From the NCBI RefSeq assembly GCF_001280125.1, contig NZ_LGEG01000258.1, forward strand, positions 1 through 36,500: a stretch of DNA of 36,500 nt, in the 5' to 3' direction. The translations under genes and the position numbers were made by a program. This DNA is from Streptomyces sp. NRRL F-6492. GTDB taxonomy: Bacteria; Actinomycetota; Actinomycetes; Streptomycetales; Streptomycetaceae. Each line of letters starts with the position of its first letter. The stretch's first letter is position 1. Below, one piece after another: positions 22,653-31,515 of this stretch. The notes beneath the pieces are model-generated. The model did no database searches and had not been told where the DNA came from. It was given only the letters and a program-made list of their open reading frames with translations.

Positions 22653-22823
22653 ATGAACAAGGACCTGAGCACCCTCGCGGACGAGATCCTCGAGCTGGAG
22701 GCCGAGACCTTCGAGATCTCGGACTACTCGGACGCCAGCGAGGTCGTGCTGGCCGGCTGCACCAGCACCAGCTCCACCTCGACCTCCAGCTCCACCTGCA
22801 GCACCACCTCCTGCTCCGCCTGA
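22653..22823 (+). CDS. RiPP precursor peptide, thiazolylpeptide type
   Basis: The peptide has 56 residues with GGGAGG four bases before ATG 22653. Residues 1-34 form an acidic leader (MNKDLSTLADEILELEAETF, then EISDYSDASEVVLA). The putative core, residues 35-56, starts GCTSTSS and ends CSTTSCSA: 10 Ser, 7 Thr, 3 Cys, one Gly and one Ala. This composition and leader style match precursors of thiazole/oxazole-modified and dehydrated peptides. The neighbouring enzymes would cyclise Cys/Ser/Thr to azol(in)es and dehydrate Ser/Thr. The leader/core border (after Ala34) is a guess from composition. Two hairpins just downstream could limit read-through and keep precursor mRNA abundant. Confidence 0.87.
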   Translation: MNKDLSTLADEILELEAETFEISDYSDASEVVLAGCTSTSSTSTSSSTCSTTSCSA

Positions 22824-22846
22824 CCCACGGTCGGGGCGACAGCGTC

Positions 22847-22919
22847 CGCCGGCCCCCGGCCGGCGCGGACCGCGCCCGGTCGGTGCCCCTCTCCGCGGGG
22901 AGACGCGCACCGGCCGGGC
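22847..22919 (+). terminator. paired hairpins after the RiPP precursor gene
   Basis: Hairpin 1 has 8-bp arms (22847-22854 and 22858-22865, CGCCGGCC with its complement, 3-nt loop). Hairpin 2 has 13-nt arms (22874-22886 and 22907-22919) with a single G-U wobble, and its 20-nt loop can fold again (CTCTCC/GGGAGA-like). They begin 24 nt after the precursor stop. A partial terminator here would separate precursor from enzyme expression. Confidence 0.65.
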
Positions 22920-23134
22920 GTTCGCCATGCCCTCGCACCCCTCCCCCTCCCGGCCCCGTCCGGGCGCGCGTGAATACCACGGCAACGCCCGGGAAACGCC
23001 GTACGGATGCCACATCGCCTACGGGACAGGCGAGTTCGGCCGGAAGGTGCCGGGGCCGCCTCCACCAGTGACGCTGCCGCCGCGTGTCCCGTCCCGTCCT
23101 CCCTCCGCGCCCCTCCGGCATTTCACGGACCCCC

Positions 23135-23162
23135 TTGACCGTGCGTTCTACGCAGGTAGACA
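23135..23162 (+). promoter_or_regulatory. candidate promoter of the SARP gene
   Basis: TTGACC (23135-23140) and TAGACA (23157-23162) are 16 bp apart. A small dyad TCTAC-GCAG-GTAGA (23148-23161) overlaps the -10. Transcription would leave a leader of about 135 nt. A single GTCAGCG heptamer overlaps the ribosome binding site of the gene (23288-23294). The rest of 22920-23134 holds nothing I recognise. Confidence 0.4.
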
Positions 23163-23305
23163 CTCACCACTGCCACACGGCCGAACCACGCGTGAAGACG
23201 GCTTCACAGGTGCTCCGTCCTGCCCGTGGCCGTGGGACACGTCTCCCGGAAGTGCCGTGGCATGCCGGTCCGGTTAGGGGTTCAACCGTCAGCGGAGGGA
23301 ACTCA

Positions 23306-25330
23306 GTGCGCTTCCAGTTGCTCGGTCCGCTCAGCATCACCGACGGTCGTGACGTGGTGGTCCTCCCGCCGGCCAAACCGACGTCGCTGCTCGCGGCGCT
23401 CCTGGTCCGTCCCGGCGAGGTGGTGCCGACGTCCCGCCTCCGGCAGGCCGTCTGGGGCGAGGAACAGCCGGCGACGGCGAAGGCGGCCCTGCAGAGCTGC
23501 GTCCTGCGGCTGCGCCGGCTCTTCGCGAAGTACGACATAGAGGACCGGGCGGTGGTCGCGGTCGCCGGCGGTTACCTCCTCCCGGCCGACGGCGACAGCC
23601 TGGACCTGCTGCACTTCCGCCGTCTGACCGCCCAGGCCGAGGGGGCCGGGGAGGCCGAACTCCCCCTGCTGCGCAAGGCCCTCGACCTGTGGCACGGCCC
23701 CCTCCTCACCAATGTCCCCTCCGAGCTCCTGCACCGCGACGAGGTGCCCCGGCTGGTCGAGGAGCGGTTACGCGTCCTGGAGCGCGTCTGCGAGATCCAG
23801 CTGGCCCGGGGGCGATGTCGGGACGTCCTGGTGGACCTGTGGGAGGCCACCCGGGCCCGCCCCCAGCACGAGGGGCTCGCCGCCCAGCTGATGCGGGCGC
23901 TCTACCGGGTGGGACGGCAGAACGAGGCGCTGGCCGAGTACCGGAGGGTCAGGACGCACCTCCGGGAGGAACTCGGCGTCGATCCGGGCACGGAACTGCA
24001 AGAACTGGAACTGGCCATTCTGCGTGGCGACGAACCCCGAGGGCCCGTTCCGGACACCGCGCCGCCCGCGCCCCTGTCACTCTTACCCGCACCGCCCGCG
24101 TCCGCGTCGCACGCACCCTCCTCACACGCACCCGCGTCACACACACCCCCCTCGCACACACCCGCGTCACACGCACCCCCCTCGCACACACCCGCGTCAC
24201 ACGCACCCCCCTCGCACACACCCGCGTCGCTCGCGCCGGCCCCGCCCTCCTCCTCCGCCGCGTCCGGCGCCCCCGAGTGGCGGCCCGGGGCCCGTCCCGC
24301 CGGGAGCGGCCACCCGGGACCGCGCCTGCCCCACGTCCCCGGCTTCACCGGCCGCACCCGTGAGGCCGCCGCCCTGGTGAGCCATCTGAGCGGGGACCGG
24401 CAGGGCGGCTCCGCCCCGGTGCTGGCGGTGGTCTCGGGCGGTCCGGGCATGGGCAAGACCGCGCTGGCCCTGCACGCCGCGCACCTGGTGGCGGACCGGT
24501 ATCCGGCGGGCGCCGCGCTGCTGCCGATGAGCGGGCCCGACGGCACGCCCCGGCCCGCCGACGAGGCCGCCGCGGAACTGCGCGCGCTCCTTCCCTCCGA
24601 GGCCCTTCCCGGTGTCCCTCCCGGCGCGCCCCTGGTGATACTCGACGACGTCGTGCACCCGGACCAGGTACGGCGGTTCCTCGACGCGACCGGCTGCGGC
24701 GCCGTCGTCGTCACCAGCCGCATGGGTCTGGCCGCCCTGGTCGCCACGCACGGACCGGCGGTGCTCCAGCTCGGCGCCCTGGAGCCGCGGGAGTCCCGCG
24801 CGCTCCTGACCGCCGTCCTGGGAGAGGAGCGGGTGACGGCCGAGCCCGCCGCCGTCCACGCCCTCACGGAGGCCTGCGGGCACGTGCCGCTGGCCCTGCG
24901 GATCGTCGCGGCCCGGCTGCTCACCCGGCCGCGGATGCGCCTGGCCGACCACTCCGCGTGGCTGCTGCGGGACCTGCCCGCCCGGCTCGCGCTGCCCGAC
25001 GACCCCCGGATGTCCGTGCCGCTCGCCCTCGACGGGGCCCTGCGCAGGCTGCCCGCCCCGCTCGCCGACGCGCACCTGCGACTGGCGCGCCTCGACGGGC
25101 GGATCACGGCGCCGGACGCGGCCGAAGCCCTCTCCGTCTCCGAGACGGACGCCGAGGAGGTGCTCGAACGACTCCTCGACGCCGGGCTCATCGAGGAGGA
25201 CCAGCCCGGCGCCCTCCGTATGAACCCGCTGTTCCGCGCCCACGCGCTGCACCGGTCCGGGCGCGCCGGCGGCCCCCCGCAGGCCGTCGTGACCACGGTC
25301 CGGCACGCGCTGCCGTCCGGGGCCACCTGA
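23306..25330 (+). CDS. SARP/AfsR-family transcriptional activator with NB-ARC domain
   Basis: The protein has 674 residues from GTG 23306 (GGAGGGA upstream). Residues about 1-93 form the OmpR-like DNA-binding domain (VRFQLLGPLSITDGRDVVVLPPAKPTSLLAALLVRPGEVV), and 95-243 the bacterial transcriptional activation domain ending at ELGVDPGTELQELELAIL. A Pro/Ser/His/Thr repeat linker (about 255-325) follows, then an ATPase domain with Walker A GGPGMGKTAL and LVILDDV. There is no TPR domain as in full AfsR. Codons 155 (23768-23770) and 260 (24083-24085) are TTA, so expression should need the bldA tRNA. It is the likely pathway-specific activator of the RiPP genes. Confidence 0.9.
   Translation: MRFQLLGPLSITDGRDVVVLPPAKPTSLLAALLVRPGEVVPTSRLRQAVWGEEQPATAKAALQSCVLRLRRLFAKYDIEDRAVVAVAGGYLLPADGDSLDLLHFRRLTAQAEGAGEAELPLLRKALDLWHGPLLTNVPSELLHRDEVPRLVEERLRVLERVCEIQLARGRCRDVLVDLWEATRARPQHEGLAAQLMRALYRVGRQNEALAEYRRVRTHLREELGVDPGTELQELELAILRGDEPRGPVPDTAPPAPLSLLPAPPASASHAPSSHAPASHTPPSHTPASHAPPSHTPASHAPPSHTPASLAPAPPSSSAASGAPEWRPGARPAGSGHPGPRLPHVPGFTGRTREAAALVSHLSGDRQGGSAPVLAVVSGGPGMGKTALALHAAHLVADRYPAGAALLPMSGPDGTPRPADEAAAELRALLPSEALPGVPPGAPLVILDDVVHPDQVRRFLDATGCGAVVVTSRMGLAALVATHGPAVLQLGALEPRESRALLTAVLGEERVTAEPAAVHALTEACGHVPLALRIVAARLLTRPRMRLADHSAWLLRDLPARLALPDDPRMSVPLALDGALRRLPAPLADAHLRLARLDGRITAPDAAEALSVSETDAEEVLERLLDAGLIEEDQPGALRMNPLFRAHALHRSGRAGGPPQAVVTTVRHALPSGAT
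24131..24220 (+). repeat. 30-bp tandem repeat in the SARP linker
   Basis: Three 30-bp units lie at 24131-24160, 24161-24190 and 24191-24220. Units 2 and 3 are identical, and unit 1 differs at one base. Degenerate copies flank the array. They keep frame and encode repeats of the type PASHAPPSHT between the activation and ATPase domains. Confidence 0.92.
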
Positions 25331-25492
25331 CCCGCCCCGGGGTCCCCTCCCGTTCCCGCTCCGCCCCCACCGCTCCGCCCCACCGCTCCGCCACGGAGAA
25401 CGGCCGACCGGCCCGCGCTCCGCGACCCCGTACGTCCCGCCTTTCAGTTCCGCGCGGCCCACAAGGCCCCGACCCGGAGGTGCGTTCCCCGC
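25331..25492 (+). other. intergenic region with short CGCTCCGCC repeats
   Basis: About 160 bp between the regulator and the first enzyme gene. CGCTCCGCC occurs three times (25357, 25371 and 25384) at 13-14 bp spacing. A GGAGG ribosome binding site lies near 25476. I see no clear promoter or terminator. Confidence 0.4.
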
Positions 25493-27811
25493 ATGCCCAC
25501 GACGCCGTACGAGGAGACCGCTGGCACCCGGCCCAGGGTGCGCCGCGACGTGCTGTTCACCGAGACGCCCAAGGGCGTGATCTTCCACAACGCCGACGGC
25601 GGTTTCCAGGTCGGCTCCCCGTCCGCCTACCGGTTCGCCACCCTCCTCGTGCCCCACCTGGACGGCAGCCGGACCGTGGCGGAGATCTGCGAGGGCTTCG
25701 GGGAGCCGCAGAAGGCGATGGTCGGCAGCCTGGTCAAGGCGCTGTACGCCCGTGGCTTCGCCCGGCCCGTACCGGAACCGGCCGAGGGGGACGCGTCCGT
25801 GGAACCGGCGGTCGCCGCCCGGTTCGCGCAGCAGATCGCGTACGTCGACCACTACGCCGACGGGGCCGAGAGCCGGTTCGCCGCCTTCCGGAACACCCGC
25901 GTCGCGGTGCTCGGCGACGGCCCGGTCGCCCGCTGGTGCGCGCTCTCCCTGATGCGCAACGGCTGCGCCTCCGTCGGCGTCGAGGCCGCCCTGGCCGAAG
26001 GGGCCGCCACGGCGGCGGAGTTCGGCGCGCTCCGGGCGGAGGCGGAGGAGCTCACCGCCGGGGGCAGCCCGGCGGAGGTGACCGTGCTGTCGGACGCCGG
26101 TTCCGGCGGGGCGAACGGCTGGGACGCGTACGCGGGGTACGACGTGGTGGTGGCCGCCGCCGGGCGCGACGCGTTCGGGACCTCGGTCGCCCTGCTGCGG
26201 CAGGGCGTCCCGGAGGGCCGTCTGCTGCTCCCCGCCTGGGCCTTCGGCGGGCGGGTGGTGGTCGGGCCGGTCGGCACGCCGGACTCCGAGGGCTGTGTGG
26301 CCTGCGCGGCCCTGCGGCTCGGCGCGGCGGGGGACGCGGCGGTGGCGGCCGACCTCTGGAGCGACCTGGCCCTGAACGGACCGGCCTCACAAGGGAGTTC
26401 CAGGGACACGCCGCGCGGCCCGCTCGCCGCGATGCTCGGGAACCTGCTCGGGTACGAGGTGTTCCGGCTGGTCACGGAGGCGCTGCCGGCCGAGACGCGG
26501 GGGCAGGTGCTGCTCCAGGACACGGCCTCCTTCGACGTGCTCGCGGAGCGGCTGCTGCCCCATCCGCGCTGCCCGTTCTGCCGGACGCCGGCCGCCCCCG
26601 CCGAACCCGTCGACCTCGCCGAGGCCGCCGGGCGGCCCGCCTTCCGGCCGGTGGTCGCCGCCGCTCCCGAGGACGGCGCGACCGAGGGGCCGCTCGCGGA
26701 CCTCGACCGCCGCTCGCTCGCGGTCCGGCCGTCCGTCGGGGTCTTCACCCGGTACGCGGACGAGCCGGTCACCCAGACCCCGTTGAAGGTCGGCGCCGTG
26801 GAGGTCGGCCTCGGCGCGGCCGGGACGCGGACCGTCGTCGCCTTCGACGTCCAGCACACGGCGGGCGCCCGGCTGCGCGCCCTCGACGCCGCCGCCGAGG
26901 TGTACGCCGAGCACGTCGTCCCCACCGTCCCCGCTCCGGAGGCCGACTCCCCCTCGGGCCACGCGCGGGCGCCCCACCGGGTGGCCCCGGACGCGCTGAC
27001 CACGGCCACCGGCGCCGGTGGCGACCCGGTCGCCCGCTGGGTCCTGGCCACGTCGCTCCTGACCAAGGAGCCGGTCCGGGTGCCGGCCGGCGCCGTCCGC
27101 CCCTTCGGGCCGGACAACCGGGACCGCCGCTTCGAGCCGTCCCGGGCCGGGGCGGGTGCGGGTGCCGGTCTGCCGGAGGCCTCGGCGGCCGGTCTGCTGT
27201 CCGCGCTCGCCCACGACGCGCTGCGGCGGTCCGTACGGGGGGCCGGGCGTACGGCGGCGATCCCCCCGGCCGTGTTCGACGAGGCGCCCGAGACCCGCTT
27301 CCTGCTGCGGTCCGCCGGACACCTGGGCCTGGACGTCGAACTCCTCGACCTCGGGGAGGAGGAGCACACCGGGGTGTCCGTCGTCCTCGCCAGGACCCGG
27401 CCGACGGGATCGGAGGAGCCGCGCCGGGAGGCCGCCGGCGCCTGGGCCGTCGGCTCCGCCCTGGACCGGGCCGACGCGGCCGCCGACGCCCTGCGCGACC
27501 TGCTCGGCGCGGCCCAGCTCGCCGCGGAGGGGGGCCTCGGCGGGGAAGGCGGCACCGGCACCACGGGGGTCCTCGGCGCGCCCGACACCGGCGACCCGCT
27601 CCTCGGGGACCTCGACGCGGCCCTGATCCCGGTGACGGCCGACGCCCCCGCGCCCGCCCTGCCCGCCGTGACCTGGGCGGACGTACTGGAACGGCTCGCC
27701 GCGACCGGCCGGGACGCCCTCGTCGTGCCCACGCACGCCGCCGACCTGCCCGCCGCCGGCATCCACACCGTCCGGGTCCTGCTCACCAGGGCGGCCGACG
27801 ATGACCGCTGA
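25493..27811 (+). CDS. ocin-ThiF-like leader-peptide-binding protein of azole RiPP synthesis
   Basis: The protein has 772 residues. Residues about 15-95 look like a winged-helix leader-recognition (RRE/PqqD-like) domain. About 130-365 form an E1/ThiF-like domain (TRVAVLGDGPVARW) with two CxxC pairs, Cys268/Cys271 and Cys360/Cys363, expected to hold structural zinc. The C-terminal half (about 390-770) resembles a YcaO-like domain lacking clear ATP-binding motifs. This architecture fits the TIGR03693 ocin_ThiF_like family, which binds the precursor leader and presents it to the YcaO enzyme. It is the first of the clustered enzyme genes and overlaps the YcaO gene by 11 nt. A structural rather than catalytic role is inferred. 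Confidence 0.83.
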   Translation: MPTTPYEETAGTRPRVRRDVLFTETPKGVIFHNADGGFQVGSPSAYRFATLLVPHLDGSRTVAEICEGFGEPQKAMVGSLVKALYARGFARPVPEPAEGDASVEPAVAARFAQQIAYVDHYADGAESRFAAFRNTRVAVLGDGPVARWCALSLMRNGCASVGVEAALAEGAATAAEFGALRAEAEELTAGGSPAEVTVLSDAGSGGANGWDAYAGYDVVVAAAGRDAFGTSVALLRQGVPEGRLLLPAWAFGGRVVVGPVGTPDSEGCVACAALRLGAAGDAAVAADLWSDLALNGPASQGSSRDTPRGPLAAMLGNLLGYEVFRLVTEALPAETRGQVLLQDTASFDVLAERLLPHPRCPFCRTPAAPAEPVDLAEAAGRPAFRPVVAAAPEDGATEGPLADLDRRSLAVRPSVGVFTRYADEPVTQTPLKVGAVEVGLGAAGTRTVVAFDVQHTAGARLRALDAAAEVYAEHVVPTVPAPEADSPSGHARAPHRVAPDALTTATGAGGDPVARWVLATSLLTKEPVRVPAGAVRPFGPDNRDRRFEPSRAGAGAGAGLPEASAAGLLSALAHDALRRSVRGAGRTAAIPPAVFDEAPETRFLLRSAGHLGLDVELLDLGEEEHTGVSVVLARTRPTGSEEPRREAAGAWAVGSALDRADAAADALRDLLGAAQLAAEGGLGGEGGTGTTGVLGAPDTGDPLLGDLDAALIPVTADAPAPALPAVTWADVLERLAATGRDALVVPTHAADLPAAGIHTVRVLLTRAADDDR

Positions 27812-29753
27812 CCTCGCCGGGGCCCCGGCCGGCGGGGCCGGGGAGCCGCGGAGCGAGGCGTGCCGCCTCTTCGCCGAGGACCTCCGCCGCGCCCTGGCGG
27901 AGCTGCCGTCCGTGCCCGGCCGCCCGGTCCCGGACGTCGCGGTCTCGGCGCTGGGCGTACGGGACGCCTTCCGGGCGGGGCAGGAGGACGCCGCTCCGCG
28001 CTCCGCGCTCCCCGTCCACCTGTACGGCGGGCACGTGCTGGTCGGGCCCCGGCCCGTGGCGGACCGGCCCGGCTGCGGCGTCTGTCTGGAGCGCCGCTGG
28101 CAGGGCGTGCGTTCGGTGGGGCTGCGGGAAGGGCTCGAACTGCGCGGCGGCACCCGGGAGGCGGGGCCGTGGCCCCACCGGACGCCGTTCGCGGCGCGGG
28201 CCGTCGCCGCCCTGGTCGCCGGGCTCGCCGCCGCTCCCCCGGACGGCCGGGGCCCCTTCCCGGACGTGTGGCTCGTGGACCTGGAGCGGCTGACCGTACG
28301 GCACCATCCGCTGGTGCCGGAGCCGGACTGTCCCGGCTGCGGCGTCCCGGAGCCGGTGACGGCGGAGGCGGCGGCGCTCGTCCTGCGGCCCGCGCCCCCG
28401 TACCGGCCGGGCGCCGGGCGGGTGCGGCCGGTGGAGGCGTACGGCCTGCCGGTGGACGCGTTCGCCAACCCGCACTGGGGCGCGGTGGGTCCGTCGGTGG
28501 TGTGCGACGTCACCTCGCCGACCACCTCGGCCACCGTCGGCTGCTTCTCCAGCCGTTCCGGGGAGTACCTGCGGGAGACGTTCTGGGGCGGTCACGCCGA
28601 CACGTACCGCGCCAGCACCCTGATCGGCGTCCTGGAGGGCCTGGAGCGCTTCGCGGGGATGCGGGCGCGGGGGCGCGCCGTCACCCTGACGGCGTCCCTG
28701 GACGAGCTGGGGCCGACCGCCGTCGACCCCCGGGAGACCGGTCTCTACACGGAGGAGTTCCACCGGGCCAACCCGTGGGTGCCGCCGTTCGCGCCGGACC
28801 GTCCCGTCCCGTGGGTGTGGGGCTGGTCGCTGCGGGACGGGATCCCCCGCGCCGTGCCCGAGGTGCTCGCGTACTACCACAAGCCGGGGATCGAGCACCG
28901 GTTCGTCCAGGAGAGCTCCAACGGCTGTTCCTCCGGGGGCGGTCTGGAGGAGGCCGTGCTCGGCGGCCTGATGGAGGTCCTGGAGCGGGACGCCTTCCTG
29001 CTCGCCTGGCACGGGCGGCAGCCGCTGCCCGAGATCGACCCGTCGACCAGCGCCGACCCGCGCACCCGGATCATGGTGGACCGGATGGCGCTGTACGGGT
29101 ACCGGGCCAGGTTCTTCGACACCCGGATCACCTTCCCGGTGCCCGTGGTCACGGGCGTGGCCGAGCGGTTCGACGGGGGTCCGGCCCGGATGTGCTTCGG
29201 GGCCGGGGCGTCCCTCGACCCGGAGGCGGCGCTCGCCGCGGCGCTGTGCGAGATCGCCACCGACTCGGTGCAGCTCCTCCAGCGGTTCGAGCGGAACGAG
29301 GCCGGATACCGGGCCATGGCCGAGGACTTCGGGAGGATCACCAGCCTGCACGACCATCCGCTGGTCTACGCGGTGCCGGAGATGGGCCGCCACGCCGACT
29401 TCCTGCTCCGCCGGCCCTCGCCGCCCGAGCCCGTGTCCGTGGCCGGCCTGCGGCCGCCCGGCTCCGACCGGATCGGGGCGGACGTGCGGGACGACCTGCT
29501 CGTGGCGGTGGAGGCCGTGGCGTCCGCCGGGTTCGACGTGGTCGTCGTCGACCAGACCGCGCCCGAGCAGCGGGCCCTGGGGCTGCACACCGTGAAGGTG
29601 CTCGTGCCCGGTCTGCTGCCGCTCGACTTCGGCTGGACGCGGCAGCGCGCCCGGCACATGCCCCGCACGCGCACCGCGCTGCGCGAGGCGGGCCTGCGGC
29701 CGGACGACCTGACCGGGGCCGGCCTCAACCCCGGTCCGCATCCCTTCCCGTGA
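27801..29753 (+). CDS. YcaO cyclodehydratase (TOMM biosynthesis)
   Basis: The 650-residue protein has an N-terminal region with zinc-ligand pairs CGVC (92-95) and CPGC (177-180), and a YcaO domain from about 225. ATP/Mg-binding glutamates are seen in STLIGVLEGLER (272-283) and GGLEEAVLGGLMEVLERDAF (380-399). The C-terminus ends GPHPFP, like the Pro-rich (PxPxP-type) tail known to matter for azoline-forming YcaO enzymes. It should activate peptide amides with ATP and cyclise Cys (and perhaps Ser/Thr) of the core to azolines, guided by the ocin-ThiF protein. Its ATG lies within the end of the preceding gene, so the two are co-translated. Confidence 0.92.
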   Translation: MTADLAGAPAGGAGEPRSEACRLFAEDLRRALAELPSVPGRPVPDVAVSALGVRDAFRAGQEDAAPRSALPVHLYGGHVLVGPRPVADRPGCGVCLERRWQGVRSVGLREGLELRGGTREAGPWPHRTPFAARAVAALVAGLAAAPPDGRGPFPDVWLVDLERLTVRHHPLVPEPDCPGCGVPEPVTAEAAALVLRPAPPYRPGAGRVRPVEAYGLPVDAFANPHWGAVGPSVVCDVTSPTTSATVGCFSSRSGEYLRETFWGGHADTYRASTLIGVLEGLERFAGMRARGRAVTLTASLDELGPTAVDPRETGLYTEEFHRANPWVPPFAPDRPVPWVWGWSLRDGIPRAVPEVLAYYHKPGIEHRFVQESSNGCSSGGGLEEAVLGGLMEVLERDAFLLAWHGRQPLPEIDPSTSADPRTRIMVDRMALYGYRARFFDTRITFPVPVVTGVAERFDGGPARMCFGAGASLDPEAALAAALCEIATDSVQLLQRFERNEAGYRAMAEDFGRITSLHDHPLVYAVPEMGRHADFLLRRPSPPEPVSVAGLRPPGSDRIGADVRDDLLVAVEAVASAGFDVVVVDQTAPEQRALGLHTVKVLVPGLLPLDFGWTRQRARHMPRTRTALREAGLRPDDLTGAGLNPGPHPFP

Positions 29754-29828
29754 CGCCCCGACGGGCATGACCAACCGACCGGGCGAGTACGCCCGACGCC
29801 CGGGGAAACCCGGAGAAAGGGGGATCCC

Positions 29829-31496
29829 ATGGGGTACGCCCATGAGTACGCGCACGCCGTCCTGCACCGCGGCCGCGTGCCGATGGAGCCCACCGACCAC
29901 GTCGTGAACTGGGCCGACGGCCCGCGCCGGGGCAAGTACTACCCGCACGCGGAGGCGTTCGCGCTGCCGGACACCGAGGACCTCGCGGACGTCCCGATCG
30001 CTCCCGGCCTGCTGCCCGGCGCCGGGGGCCCCGCGCCCGAGGACCACCCCGGGTTCGGTCTCCCGCTGCTTTCGGCGATGCTGAAGGACTCGTACGGGCT
30101 GACCGGCCGCCGTCTCGGCGTCCAGGCCAACACCGACCTGGCCGGGCTGCCGTACTACCACCACGCCAACTGGTCGCGCGGCACGGCGGGCGGCGGCGGG
30201 CTCTATCCGGTGAGCGTCCACTGGGCGTCCGGCCCCTCCGGCCCCCTCACCCCGGGCCTCCACCACTACGACGTCCAGCGGCACGCCCTGCAACGGCTGC
30301 TGACCGGCGACGTCACGGGCCGGGTCCGCGAGGCGCTGGGCCCGGACGCGCCCGACGGGGCCCTCGACACCGACCAGTACCTGATCCTCGGCGTCAAGTA
30401 CTGGCAGAACTCCTTCAAGTACAACAGCTTCTGCTTCCACGTGGTCTCCACCGACCTCGGCACCCTCGCGCAGACCTGGCGGATCTGGGCCGCCGCCCGG
30501 GGGCTGCGGCTCGCGCCCGTGCTGTGGTTCGACGAGCCCGCCCTGAACGGGCTGCTCGCGGTGGAGGGCGAGGAGGAGACGGTGTTCGCGGTCGTGCCGC
30601 TGCACTGGGGCGGGCCCCGCACCGCCCCGCCGGGGACCGCGCGCACGGACGCTCCGGGCACGGACACCCTCCTCCCGGCAGCCGCGCGCACGGACCCGCG
30701 CCACCGGCCCGCCGTCCGGCACCGGGACGCCGAGCGCTCCCGTACCCTCCTCGACTTCCCCCAGGTGCGCGCGATGCACCGGGCGACCCTGGAGGGCGCC
30801 ACCGCCCGGCCCGCCCCGGGCGCGCTGGCCTCCGCCACGGCCCTCACCGACCCGGCGGACGGAGGCGCGCGCGTCCCCCTGCCCGGACCGGTCCTCCCCG
30901 GCACCGGCGTGCGCCGGGCCCTGCGGGAGCGCCGCTCCAGCTTCGGCCGGTTCGACGCGCGCCGGGAGGTGTCCGCCGAGCACCTGTCGGCGGTCCTGGC
31001 GGCCTGCGCCGGGACCCGGCTGGCCGGTGACAGTGATCCGTCCGGGGAGCACCGGCTCGCCCGGCTCTACGCCTTCGTCAACCACGTGGCGGGGATCGGG
31101 CGGGGCGCGTACGCGTACGACCCCGACCGGGGCGACCTGCGTCCGGTCGTCACCGGGCCGCAGGGCCCGTTCCTCCAGGCGAACTACTTCCTGGCCAACT
31201 ACAACCTGGAGCAGGCCGGGGCGGTCCTGGTGCCCACCGTGCGGACCACCGCCGTCCTGGACGCCGTCGGCGACCGGGGCTACCGGCTCGCCGTCGCCAC
31301 CGCCGGAGCCGTCGCCCAGGGCTTCTACCTGGCGGCCTCGGCCCTGGGCCTGGGCGCGGGCGTGGCGCTGGGCTTCGACAACGTCTCGTACGCCGAGCGG
31401 CTCGGGCTCACGGACGGCGACGAGGCCCCGCTGCTCATCATGGCCCTCGGTCACGAACGGCCCGGGCCCGCCGACTTCCGCCACGAGATCGCCTGA
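29829..31496 (+). CDS. SagB-type FMN-dependent azoline dehydrogenase
   Basis: The 555-residue protein contains two nitroreductase-like halves. The first (about 85-265) has SYGLTGRRLG and NWSRGTAGGGGLYPVSVHW, the FMN-pocket signature of SagB. The second (about 365-550) has RRALRERRSSFGRF and GAVAQGFYLAASALGLGAGVALGF. The halves are joined by a Pro/Arg-rich linker. It should oxidise thiazolines and oxazolines to aromatic thiazoles and oxazoles using FMN and oxygen. A strong ribosome binding site (GAGAAAGGGGGA) precedes ATG 29829. It lies 75 bp after the YcaO gene in the same direction. Confidence 0.92.
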   Translation: MGYAHEYAHAVLHRGRVPMEPTDHVVNWADGPRRGKYYPHAEAFALPDTEDLADVPIAPGLLPGAGGPAPEDHPGFGLPLLSAMLKDSYGLTGRRLGVQANTDLAGLPYYHHANWSRGTAGGGGLYPVSVHWASGPSGPLTPGLHHYDVQRHALQRLLTGDVTGRVREALGPDAPDGALDTDQYLILGVKYWQNSFKYNSFCFHVVSTDLGTLAQTWRIWAAARGLRLAPVLWFDEPALNGLLAVEGEEETVFAVVPLHWGGPRTAPPGTARTDAPGTDTLLPAAARTDPRHRPAVRHRDAERSRTLLDFPQVRAMHRATLEGATARPAPGALASATALTDPADGGARVPLPGPVLPGTGVRRALRERRSSFGRFDARREVSAEHLSAVLAACAGTRLAGDSDPSGEHRLARLYAFVNHVAGIGRGAYAYDPDRGDLRPVVTGPQGPFLQANYFLANYNLEQAGAVLVPTVRTTAVLDAVGDRGYRLAVATAGAVAQGFYLAASALGLGAGVALGFDNVSYAERLGLTDGDEAPLLIMALGHERPGPADFRHEIA

Positions 31497-31515
31497 CGGC
31501 CTCGGAGGATTCCCC

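Noticed and set aside
24131..24220. CRISPR-like repeats
   Set aside because: The 30-bp units are contiguous, without unique spacers, and lie in frame within the SARP gene.
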